Source of the DNA: Pokkaliibacter plantistimulans | GTDB lineage: Bacteria > Pseudomonadota > Gammaproteobacteria > Pseudomonadales > Balneatricaceae | Reading direction: 5' to 3' | NCBI RefSeq assembly: GCF_046844695.1 | Contig: NZ_CP177354.1 | Span: forward strand, 1,798,001-1,862,000 | DNA length: 64,000 nt | Part shown: positions 56,659-64,000 of the stretch, in pieces | Position numbering within the stretch: position 1 is the stretch's first letter | Layout of the letters: the number at the start of each line of letters is the position of its first letter | Program-made: the position numbers and the translations under genes | Notes under the pieces: model-generated | What the model saw: the letters and a program-made list of their open reading frames with translations, nothing else | Databases searched by the model: none | Told to the model about the DNA's origin: nothing

Positions 56659-58168
56659 GCTCGACCTCCTCGACTTCCAGGCCATCAAGCGTTTCCACCA
56701 AAGCATCCATCTGCTGCCAGAAGGCGCGGCCGTCGCTTTGCCATTTCTCCCAGGCCGCGCTCAGGCTGACGGCCTCAATGGTGCCGTTGCCGTTCGCCGC
56801 GCTCGTCGCCCGCTTGATATACAGCGGAATGGAGAGATTGGCGCCGTTGCGGATGATCTGGTCCAGCGTCGCCACCGCTGCAAAGCCCTCGATCGGCGCG
56901 AAGGCGCGGAAGGTTTCCAGGATGCGTTGCTGGTGTTCCGGCTTGAGGAAGCTCTGCGCCCGTTCGCGGGTGACTTCGTTCAGCGCGTCGATGAACAGCA
57001 CCTTGCCCTTGCGTTCGGCTGGCTTGCGCCGGTTGCAGACCATGACGCAGGACTCCATCGGGGAGTTGTAGAACAGGTTCGGTCCGAGGCCGATCACCGC
57101 TTCTACCCAATCCTGTTCGATCATCTTGGCGCGCATCGCCTGTTCCTCGTTGCGGAACAGCACGCCATGCGGCCACAGGATGGCGCAGCGGCCTCGGTCC
57201 GAAAGGCTGGCCAGGATGTGCTGCTGGAAGGCGTAGTCGGCCCGGCCCTGCGGCGGGGTGCCGAGGAAGTTGCGCCCCCACTTATCCTGGCCCCAGGCTT
57301 CGCGGTCCCACTGCTTGATGGAGTACGGCGGGTTGGCGAGGATCACGTCGAACTTGCGCAGCCGGTCGCCTTCGATGTGCTTTGGATCGGCCAGGGTGTC
57401 GCCTCGGATGATCTGGAAGTCCTCGACGCCGTGCAGGAAGAGGTTCATCCGGGCGATACCGGAGGTGATCAGGTTGCGTTCCTGACCGTAGAGCTTGAGG
57501 GTGCGGTACTCACCGCCGCTACGCTTGACCTCGGCCAGGGCGGAAATGAGCATGCCGCCGGTGCCGCAGGTGGGGTCGTAGATCGACTCGCCGGCCTGCG
57601 GAGCCAACAACTGCGTCATCAGATGCACAACGGTACGGTTGGTATAGAACTCGGCGGCTGTGTGGCCGGAGTCGTCCGCGAATTTCTTGATCAGGAATTC
57701 GTAGGCATTGCCGAGCTCGTCCTCGGGCACGTTGGCGACCGAGAGCGTTTGCGTCGAGAAATGTTCGATCAGGTTCTTGAGGGTTTCATCCGGCAGGCGC
57801 TCTCGGTTGGTCCAAGGCGCATCGCCAAAAATGCCGGCCAGCATGTCTGGGTTGGCCGACTCGATCTGCCGCAAGGCTGACTGGATCGCCATGCCGACGT
57901 TTTTCGGGACCTGGCGCACGTCCTTCCAATGTGCGCCATCCGGTATCTGGAAGCGATGGTTTTCGGCGAACTCGGCATAGGACAAGTCGCCGCCTGACTC
58001 CTTGAGCGCAGCCTGATATTCCTCGTCCCAGACATCCGAGATGCGTTTGAAGAACAGCAGCGGGAAGATGAACTGCTTGTAGTCGCCGGCATCGATGAGG
58101 CCGCGCAGCAGCACGGCGGCGCCCCAGAGATAGGATTCGAGTTCTTGTTGAGTAATGCGGGCACTCAT
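56651..58168 (-). CDS. hsdM: Type I restriction-modification methyltransferase, second M subunit
   Basis: 505 residues. HsdM N-terminal helical domain (QELESYLWGAAVLLRGLIDAGDYKQFIFPLLFFKRISDVWDEEY), then the adenine methyltransferase core with SIYDPTCGTGGML (198-206, SAM site) and VILANPPYSIK (279-282 NPPY). It ends VEEVERA. Overlaps the upstream hsdM gene by four bases. It is clearly a paralogue of that gene, sharing long blocks (LPxxxLKxLIEHFS, IARMNLFLHGxEDFQIxRGDTL), but differs throughout, so this is not a recent copy. Confidence 0.93.
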   Translation of the reverse strand: MSARITQQELESYLWGAAVLLRGLIDAGDYKQFIFPLLFFKRISDVWDEEYQAALKESGGDLSYAEFAENHRFQIPDGAHWKDVRQVPKNVGMAIQSALRQIESANPDMLAGIFGDAPWTNRERLPDETLKNLIEHFSTQTLSVANVPEDELGNAYEFLIKKFADDSGHTAAEFYTNRTVVHLMTQLLAPQAGESIYDPTCGTGGMLISALAEVKRSGGEYRTLKLYGQERNLITSGIARMNLFLHGVEDFQIIRGDTLADPKHIEGDRLRKFDVILANPPYSIKQWDREAWGQDKWGRNFLGTPPQGRADYAFQQHILASLSDRGRCAILWPHGVLFRNEEQAMRAKMIEQDWVEAVIGLGPNLFYNSPMESCVMVCNRRKPAERKGKVLFIDALNEVTRERAQSFLKPEHQQRILETFRAFAPIEGFAAVATLDQIIRNGANLSIPLYIKRATSAANGNGTIEAVSLSAAWEKWQSDGRAFWQQMDALVETLDGLEVEEVERA

Positions 58169-59664
58169 TGCAGCCAGCCTCCTTCCACCATGACCTTGGC
58201 CAGCCTGTCTTCCGCTTCCCGGCAGCGAGTGAGTGCACTCTTGAAGGACTCGATGGCCTCCGGCAGCGGCGGGATATCCTCCTGCAACGGCGGCAGTACG
58301 TAGCGCGAGATATTCAGCGTCCAGTCCTCGGCCTTGATTTCATCCAGGCCGACGATGCGCACCGCGTCCTGCACATCCTCGAACTTCTCGAACCAGCCCT
58401 GGATTTCGAGGCCGTGCGCGGGTTCCAGATAGTTCTGTGCCCGACCGCGCCGGAAGAGCCTGGAGGCGTCAGCAATCATCACCTTTTGGCGCCGCTGGGC
58501 CGGCTTCTTCTTGCGCAGTACCAGGATGCAGGCGGCGAGGCCTGTGCCATAGAAAAGGTTGGGCGCCAGGCCGATGACCGCCTCGACCAGGTCCATCTCC
58601 AGTAGCTTTTGGCGAATACTTCCCTCGGCTCCTTTGCGGAACAGCGCGCCCTGGGGCAACACCACGGCCATGCGCCCAGCCCCTTCGGCCATCGACTTGA
58701 CCATGTGCTGCACCCAGGCGAAGTCACCGCTGCTGGACGGAGGCAGTCCTGCGAAGTTGCGCCCGAAGGGATCGTTCACCCATAGGTCTTCGCCCCACTT
58801 TTCCAGGGAAAAGGGCGGATTGGCGATCACACAATCGAAGCTCGCCAGACGGTCACCCTCGAAGAACGCCGGATTGCGCAGGGTATCGCCGCGCACGATC
58901 TGGAAATCCTCAATTCCGTGCAGGAACAGGTTCATGCGGGCAATGGACGAGGTGGTGAGGTTTTTTTCCTGCCCATAGAGCTTGCCCCACAGACGCTTCA
59001 CATCGCCGTGTTGTTCTTTAACGTGCTGAACGGCTGCCAGCAGCATGCCGCCCGTGCCACAGGCCGGGTCATAGATGGTTTCGCCCTCTTTGGGGTCGAG
59101 CATTTCGATCATCAGCCGCACGACACTGCGCGGGGTATAGAACTCGCCGGCCTTCTTGTTGGTGGCATCGGCAAACTTCTTGATCAGGTACTCGTAGGCA
59201 TCGCCCAGCACATCGGAGGCGATGTTTTTGTTGCCGAAGGAGATGCGCGAGAAATGCTCGATCAGATCCTTGAGCAGCGCGTCGGAGAGCCGATCCTTGT
59301 TGGTCCACTGAGCATCACCGAAAACGCCGTACAGGGTGTCCGGGTTGGCCTTCTCGATTTCGCGCATGGCGCGCTGCAGGGCATTGCCGACGTTAGTCGC
59401 CACGGCACGAACGTCATTCCAGTGGCAGTCATCCGGGATCTGAAAGCGATGCGACTCGGGGAAGAGGGCCAGTTCGGCATCGCCGGTCTCATCGACGATC
59501 TCGGCGTATTCCTCATCCCAGACATCGCAGATCCGCTTGAAGAACAGGAGCGGGAAGATGTAGGTCTTGAAGTCAGCCGCATCCACCGGGCCACGCAGGA
59601 TATTGGCGGATTCCCAGAGGTGGCCTTCTAGCTGACTGAGATTGATTGCAGCTTCTTGCATCAA
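58165..59664 (-). CDS. hsdM: Type I restriction-modification methyltransferase, first M subunit
   Basis: 499 residues. N-terminal domain LSQLEGHLWESANILRGPVDAADFKTYIFPLLFFKRICDVWDEEY, SAM site TIYDPACGTGGMLLA (199-206) and catalytic NPPF (282-285) in CVIANPPFSLEKW. Phe instead of Tyr in the last place is common in HsdM. A C-terminal helix (AIESFKSALTRCREAEDRLAKVM) likely contacts HsdS. Ten bases after the WYL regulator gene. Both M proteins appear catalytically complete, which suggests a mixed M1-M2-S methylase with each M serving one half-site. Confidence 0.93.
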   Translation of the reverse strand: MMQEAAINLSQLEGHLWESANILRGPVDAADFKTYIFPLLFFKRICDVWDEEYAEIVDETGDAELALFPESHRFQIPDDCHWNDVRAVATNVGNALQRAMREIEKANPDTLYGVFGDAQWTNKDRLSDALLKDLIEHFSRISFGNKNIASDVLGDAYEYLIKKFADATNKKAGEFYTPRSVVRLMIEMLDPKEGETIYDPACGTGGMLLAAVQHVKEQHGDVKRLWGKLYGQEKNLTTSSIARMNLFLHGIEDFQIVRGDTLRNPAFFEGDRLASFDCVIANPPFSLEKWGEDLWVNDPFGRNFAGLPPSSSGDFAWVQHMVKSMAEGAGRMAVVLPQGALFRKGAEGSIRQKLLEMDLVEAVIGLAPNLFYGTGLAACILVLRKKKPAQRRQKVMIADASRLFRRGRAQNYLEPAHGLEIQGWFEKFEDVQDAVRIVGLDEIKAEDWTLNISRYVLPPLQEDIPPLPEAIESFKSALTRCREAEDRLAKVMVEGGWLQ

Positions 59665-59674
59665 GTCGTTCTCT

Positions 59675-60568
59675 TCATGCTTGGTCCGGCGATCGGTAGC
59701 CAGGCGCGAGCAAAGCGTTCCTGACGCCGTACAGGGCCAAGGGGTTCTTTAGCCAGAGCCGGTACTCCGGCCCTCTCAGGCTGTGATCGGGCGAGCTGTC
59801 CACACTCCACTTGCGCAGAATGTATCCAGCCGTGGCGGCGCGGAGCTTCATGCGCAGCACGCCATCCCGCATGCCGTAGTCCATCTCGGTAACCTCAGAA
59901 CGTGGCTGGTCCGGATGGGGAATCAGTTCCAGTTCGACGATTCGGGTCCATTGGATGTCCTGGTCGCTGCGCTCATGGGCATGCACTTCTTCATCTCGCA
60001 ACAAGACTGGTCCCTTGATTCGGGTGATCACGAAATCACGAAACTCCTGAGACTTGCGATCGAAGGCCCGCACATGCCAGCGCAGGCCGTTGTCGATCAG
60101 CGCGAAGGGAACGATCTGGCGCTCGGTCTGGCCGCTTGAGATCGAGTGGTACACCACCCGAATAGGACACTCCTGATGGATCGCCCGGGTCACACAGGCC
60201 AGCACATCCAGATCGGGATGCGTGAGCCTTGACGGGATTTCACTTGCCACCCACGCCTTGAGCTGGGAGGGCTCTCCGTCTCCGAAGCCTTGCGTCAGCC
60301 AGGACAGAACCCGTTCAGGCGGAAAGTCGAAGAGCGGCTTGAAGACTCCACCAAGGACATAGCACTTGGCCTTGGTGTCGTAATCGATGTTGCCCGGCGC
60401 CAGCTCCTTATAGATCGCCAGATCACGCGTGGCGGCGGCCGACTGGATTCCAAACCGCGACACCAGGTCCTGGCGGCGGATATCTCCGATGAAGCGCACG
60501 CGCAGCTCCACGAAGGCAAGGCGATCGCGCTGCGGCTGGGTAAGGTCGTCAAGTTGTTCGTCAGACAT
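59675..60568 (-). CDS. WYL-domain transcriptional regulator (BrxR/CapW-like)
   Basis: 297 residues. Winged helix near the N-terminus (RDRLAFVELRVRFIGDIRRQDLVSRFGIQSAAATRDLAIYKELAPGNIDYD, core RRQDLVSRFGIQSAAATRDL), WYL domain (CPIRVVYHSISSGQTERQIVPFALIDNGLRWHVRAFDRKSQEFRDFVITRI) and a C-terminal WCX part with GYILRKW. This is the layout of BrxR and CapW, regulators that repress defence operons until infection. First gene of the leftward unit; a 21-bp palindrome lies just upstream at 60616. Confidence 0.9.
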   Translation of the reverse strand: MSDEQLDDLTQPQRDRLAFVELRVRFIGDIRRQDLVSRFGIQSAAATRDLAIYKELAPGNIDYDTKAKCYVLGGVFKPLFDFPPERVLSWLTQGFGDGEPSQLKAWVASEIPSRLTHPDLDVLACVTRAIHQECPIRVVYHSISSGQTERQIVPFALIDNGLRWHVRAFDRKSQEFRDFVITRIKGPVLLRDEEVHAHERSDQDIQWTRIVELELIPHPDQPRSEVTEMDYGMRDGVLRMKLRAATAGYILRKWSVDSSPDHSLRGPEYRLWLKNPLALYGVRNALLAPGYRSPDQA

Positions 60569-60822
60569 CCTTGGGGCTCATGCGGGTTAACGGATGCTTG
60601 TGATGATAGTTGCGGGTAGTATATGGCACGTACTACACTCCGTCTATGCGATTCACAGAGCGCTCATGTCCGCCGCCTTATGATTATGACCATGCGGCAG
60701 CTGGCGGATCGCTCTCTTATAGAAAAGGAGCGAATCTGCATGAGTGGAAACCGTAGGGCCCAGCCAGGACTCCCCAACGAGGGTTGGCATCGCGCTGAAG
60801 CAGCGAAAAGTCAGGAGGGAGC
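60569..60822. promoter_or_regulatory. Divergent control region of the defence cluster
   Basis: The 254 bases between the WYL gene and nurA contain GTAGTA (60616-60621) and TACTAC (60631-60636), halves of a 21-bp imperfect palindrome (GTAGTA, TATGGCACG, TACTAC), suitable for a dimeric WYL regulator. The short frame at 60623-60826 has no ribosome site and is probably non-coding. Confidence 0.6.
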
Positions 60823-61935
60823 ATGATTGACCCGGCAAGCCAGGCCCAACTGAAAGAGGCCATCGCAGACTGCATCGGAACCGATCAAGGGGTGCTGAAT
60901 GCTCTACGAGAAGAAATTCAGCCGTTGAAGAGTGCTACGCGGCGAATCCAGCCGCGCGCCACGACATCGATTTCACTAGTTGGCACTGATGGAGGCAACA
61001 ATCAACTCCGGTTCGATCCCTTCCTGATTCAGCTGGTCCGGGTAGTGGATAGCAGCAACAACGAGTACTGCATTGAAGCAGTCTCACCGACGACGCCGAT
61101 TGAAAAGCTCAATACGCGCCAATTCATTCGCGATGAGAACGGGAGTATCTCGGCCTTGGGGGAAATGATGCAGTTCCTCGGCGTTAGTACGCTCCCTCAG
61201 CTGTCGCACATGATTCGACCAACCGACAATGGAAAACCGGTCTCTCCCAGCTGGGTGCAGGTCTACCGGGAACTGGTGGAATGGGCCATCCTCTTCAAGA
61301 TTCTTGGGAAGGACTACGGCACCGACACGCTCATCATTTGCGACGGTTTGCTACGAAGCAAAGCATTCGCAAAAGATTTGTTTCCAAAACTGCTAAACGG
61401 CATGAAAGCGCGTATCGACGCACAGTGGAATAAGAGCCGTCGTCGGGTGTACTTGGCTGGCGTGGCGAAACACAGTCAAGTGCTTTCACGATATCGCTTG
61501 GCAATGGCGCTGGAAGGCGTCCTTCAAACCGACTACCCGGCCTACGTTGAGGTGTCTCGAGAAATCGAACGGCACTCGTATGTCTGGTCGGAATTCGCAG
61601 AGGGCGAATTTGTCGGCGGCAAGATGTTCCTGGTGAAGTTTGGCTCCCACCGCCGCGATCCCGTGTGGCCAATCGACATCTTTGTTCCACAAGTCAACGA
61701 GTCCCAGGCAATTCTCGGGTCACTGCTTGCGGATGCGATCAACGGTTTTCCAGTTCCCCATTACCCACGCTGCCTGCAAAAGGCGCATGAAAATGCGGCG
61801 CTGGTCGATTTCGACTTCGATATTTTGCAGGACTTCATCTACGAGGGTGTGCGTACGAGTCTCGGCGGCGACGCGGGCACATTGGATGCGTTTCAGCTGC
61901 AGGACGCCGATCCTGCGCAGCGTCGGTACGGATAA
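60823..61935 (+). CDS. nurA: NurA-domain nuclease
   Basis: 370 residues. NurA motifs: the first aspartate D56 in SLVGTDGGNNQLRFDP, E150 in VYRELVEW, D174 in TLIICDGLLRS, and K216 in LAGVAKHSQVLSRY. NurA is a 5'-3' exo/endonuclease that works with the HerA translocase on DNA ends. AGGAGGGAGC precedes the ATG. herA follows after 11 bases, so they form an operon. A defence role is inferred from location; NurA-HerA also takes part in general recombination in archaea. Confidence 0.85.
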   Translation: MIDPASQAQLKEAIADCIGTDQGVLNALREEIQPLKSATRRIQPRATTSISLVGTDGGNNQLRFDPFLIQLVRVVDSSNNEYCIEAVSPTTPIEKLNTRQFIRDENGSISALGEMMQFLGVSTLPQLSHMIRPTDNGKPVSPSWVQVYRELVEWAILFKILGKDYGTDTLIICDGLLRSKAFAKDLFPKLLNGMKARIDAQWNKSRRRVYLAGVAKHSQVLSRYRLAMALEGVLQTDYPAYVEVSREIERHSYVWSEFAEGEFVGGKMFLVKFGSHRRDPVWPIDIFVPQVNESQAILGSLLADAINGFPVPHYPRCLQKAHENAALVDFDFDILQDFIYEGVRTSLGGDAGTLDAFQLQDADPAQRRYG

Positions 61936-61946
61936 GGGAGAACAAC

Positions 61947-64000
61947 ATGGCAGAAATCCAACTCTTTCCCAGAGAACAGGTCGTCGGGATCTTTCGTGGT
62001 TTCCAGCAGGGAGGCATGGAATTCCACGCCGACCTCGTTTTGCCGTACCGAAACGAGTTCCAGAACATCCCGATGCACGGACAATTCCTCATCGTCCAAC
62101 TGGAGACACCCGATGAGGCGGTGTTGGGCCGCATTGCCTCCTTTTCCTCTGAGGGCAAGCTGTCGTTCGGCTCCGGCGAGGAATTCAACATCCGTGCAGT
62201 TCGCGAGGAAAGACCTATTCCGGAGGATTTGCGTGAGCAGTATCTCAAGTATCGGATCAACATCCGCGTGCTCGGTGTTCTACGCAAGAACGGCAACGGG
62301 CTGACATTCGTTCCCTCCCATCGTCGTCTTCCCCATGTTGGCAGCAAGGTTGCCTTTCCAAGCGCCGAGGTTTTGCGCGAGATCGCTGGACACAACATTG
62401 ATGGCGCTCCCATAGGCCATCTGGCTTTCGGGGAATACATCTACGCTGCCGGCAACAAATCATTCCAATCGCAGGAATGGATGCAGGTGGTCGACCCAGA
62501 AGTGCTGGTTCGCTTCCCGATCGAGTCCCTGGTCTCTCGCCGCAGCTTTATCTTTGCGCGAGCGGGCTTCGGTAAATCCAACCTCAACAAACTGCTTTTC
62601 TCGAAGCTCTACGAAAACACGCCCTTCGTAACCAAGCGCGCAGGCAAGCAGGTCCCGGTGGGCACGGTCATCTTTGACCCGGATGGGGAGTATTTCTGGC
62701 CAGACGACAAGGGCCGGCCCGGCCTGTGCGATGTTCCGGCGCTGGAAGACAAGGTCGTCGTTTTCACCGACCGAAAGAATCCAAGCCCTTTCTACCAATC
62801 GTTCGTTGCTGGCGGTATCAAGCTCGATATCCGTCGACTTCGCCCTGGGGATGTAATTTCAATTGCGCTCGGGTCAGAGCGCCAGGAACAGCAGAACGTG
62901 CGAAAGCTCAGAGGGCTTCCACAAGATCGTTGGGAGTCGCTGGTCAATCTTATAGACGCCAATGGCAACACCACGCCGCTCGAAGACGTGTGTGGACTGC
63001 TCGATCTCGACCCTCAGCGACAGGAGGCCGAGGCGCTGGCAGCCCGGGGCAACATGACGGCGATCGTGAAGATGCTGCATGACAAGAGCAGCCAGCTCAT
63101 GGACATGCTGGTTCATGCGCTCTCCGAGGGAAAGCTGTGCGTTATCGACGTCTCCCAGATGCGCGGAGGCCAGTCCCTGGTTCTCTCTGGCCTGATCCTA
63201 CGCAGGATCTTCGATCGGAATCAGCAAGAGTTCACGGCCGCCGCCCCCAAGACCATTCCGACAATCGCCGTCGTCGAAGAAGCGCAATCTGTGTTAAATG
63301 AGAACGCACCTGCCGCCGAGCCTTACATTGCATGGGTCAAGGAAGGCCGTAAATACGATCTGGGGGCACTGCTGATCACGCAGCAACCTGGCAGCATTCC
63401 AGTCGAGATCCTCAGCCAAGGCGACAACTGGTTCATCTTCCATCTGTTGTCCGCAGCTGACCTTGCATCCCTGAAACGAGCCAACGCCCATTTCAGTGAC
63501 GACCTTTTGAGTTCGCTACTCAATGAGCCGATCCCAGGCCAAGGTGTGTTCTGGAGTTCGGTGGGAGGCAAACCTTATCCGGTCAGCCTCCGCGCGCTGT
63601 CGTTCGAGAAGATGTATTCAATGCGGGACCATGACTACAACCAACCCGTAGGGAATACATATGCGCAAACGCTGCGCAGCACTTTCTCTGGAATGAAGCA
63701 GAGTGCTGCGGCAGCTCGGGTTCCAGACGCAAACGCTTCAGGCTCGCTCTTTTCCGCTGAGACTGGTTTCGAAGACTCCGAGCCAGTGGACATCATGGCA
63801 ACCATAGAGCAGCGAGCGATTGATGCCTTGCGAGGAGATGCCGACATCCGTCAGAAGCTCGAATCTTCGAATGGCATGCCTTGGTATGGAGTTCAGCAGT
63901 TTCTGATTGACCACCTGCCGGAACACTTGGAAGACCGCCGTCAGTTTGCGTACAACCTGGTTTCAAAGGCGATGAATGCGATTTTCGGCTCACAACCCAG
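61947..64000 (+). CDS. herA: HerA-like ATPase (DUF87), C-terminus beyond window
   Basis: At least 684 residues from ATG 61947 (AAGGGAG upstream). The N-terminal part is a beta-barrel (HAS-like: GMEFHADLVLPYRNEFQNIPMHGQFLIVQLE). The FtsK/HerA motor follows: ARAGFGKSNL (Walker A, K about 210), VGTVIFDPDGEYFW, and TIPTIAVVEEAQSVL (Walker B, E444-E445), then ALLITQQPGSIP (sensor). HerA forms a hexamer that pumps DNA to NurA. The frame is open to the last base. Confidence 0.88.
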   Translation, partial: MAEIQLFPREQVVGIFRGFQQGGMEFHADLVLPYRNEFQNIPMHGQFLIVQLETPDEAVLGRIASFSSEGKLSFGSGEEFNIRAVREERPIPEDLREQYLKYRINIRVLGVLRKNGNGLTFVPSHRRLPHVGSKVAFPSAEVLREIAGHNIDGAPIGHLAFGEYIYAAGNKSFQSQEWMQVVDPEVLVRFPIESLVSRRSFIFARAGFGKSNLNKLLFSKLYENTPFVTKRAGKQVPVGTVIFDPDGEYFWPDDKGRPGLCDVPALEDKVVVFTDRKNPSPFYQSFVAGGIKLDIRRLRPGDVISIALGSERQEQQNVRKLRGLPQDRWESLVNLIDANGNTTPLEDVCGLLDLDPQRQEAEALAARGNMTAIVKMLHDKSSQLMDMLVHALSEGKLCVIDVSQMRGGQSLVLSGLILRRIFDRNQQEFTAAAPKTIPTIAVVEEAQSVLNENAPAAEPYIAWVKEGRKYDLGALLITQQPGSIPVEILSQGDNWFIFHLLSAADLASLKRANAHFSDDLLSSLLNEPIPGQGVFWSSVGGKPYPVSLRALSFEKMYSMRDHDYNQPVGNTYAQTLRSTFSGMKQSAAAARVPDANASGSLFSAETGFEDSEPVDIMATIEQRAIDALRGDADIRQKLESSNGMPWYGVQQFLIDHLPEHLEDRRQFAYNLVSKAMNAIFGSQP

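Larger units (their letters stand above)
26130..64000. mobile_element. Genomic island inserted at ssrA, right end beyond window
   Basis: All genes from the integrase onward are accessory: IS copies, recombinase, phage remnants, restriction-modification, NurA-HerA. Base composition and gene style change several times inside, suggesting layered acquisition. No repeat of the ssrA end was found, so the boundary is unseen. Confidence 0.75.

Noticed and set aside
60623..60826. 67-codon frame before nurA
   Set aside because: No ribosome site, overlaps the operator palindrome and the nurA start.
44855..64000. Identification as BREX, DISARM or Druantia
   Set aside because: No PglZ, BrxC, DrmA/DrmB (DUF1998) or DruE-like proteins are present; only the WYL regulator resembles BREX-associated BrxR.
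61947..64000. Second copy of the ssrA 3' end (attR) within the window
   Set aside because: No match to the terminal ssrA sequence was found up to the right edge; the island end must lie beyond.

Overview
The window is a contiguous gammaproteobacterial chromosome segment. The 16S gene, the rpe-gph-trpGDC block, the AstA enzyme and the TPP-riboswitch thi genes all fit a marine or Oceanospirillales-like gammaproteobacterium; I cannot resolve the genus by eye. Positions 1-26129 look like core chromosome. From about 26130 to the right edge it is an accessory island inserted at the 3' end of the tmRNA gene.

Core part (1-26.1 kb): a secreted esterase-like gene cut by the left edge, a UPF0178 protein, cytidine deaminase, a DUF3530 protein, ribulose-phosphate epimerase, phosphoglycolate phosphatase, trpG-trpD-trpC (no trpE beside them), an OsmC-family protein, an MFS transporter, a TPP riboswitch ahead of thiD-thiC, arginine succinyltransferase, a small CPXCG protein, and a TRAP transporter (DctPQM) divergent from a DapA/NanA-like aldolase and a GntR regulator. 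A complete 16S-23S-5S operon without spacer tRNAs follows, then a carboxymuconolactone decarboxylase-family gene and ssrA.

Island, left end (26.1-32.8 kb): the tyrosine integrase gene is broken. Two 1,244-bp IS3-family copies in opposite orientation flank a 1.26-kb segment that has been inverted. Re-inverting it on paper and removing one copy of a TGTC duplication restores a continuous 413-codon integrase. Next comes a three-gene unit: a TIGR04255-like protein, an HTH protein and a protein of unknown function.

Island, middle (32.8-44.9 kb): a worn prophage or phage-like element. It has a large serine recombinase with DUF2924 partners, an XRE/ImmA switch, and a gene whose 5' end carries seven copies of GCCACCT that put its natural start out of frame. 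A row of phage genes follows, in which at least two in-frame deletions have fused unrelated proteins (ATPase to helicase tail; tail tube to lysozyme) and one gene is frameshifted.

Island, right end (44.9-64 kb): a defence cluster. A seven-gene leftward unit encodes a WYL regulator, two different HsdM methyltransferases, HsdS, HsdR, a DUF262/DUF1524/DUF5655 protein and a 1,418-residue RecB-like nuclease/SF1 helicase. A convergent DNA methyltransferase lies at one end, and a divergent NurA-HerA pair, cut by the right edge, at the other. A 21-bp palindrome lies between the regulator and NurA. The compact packing and shared control region make this the best candidate here for an undescribed composite defence system.
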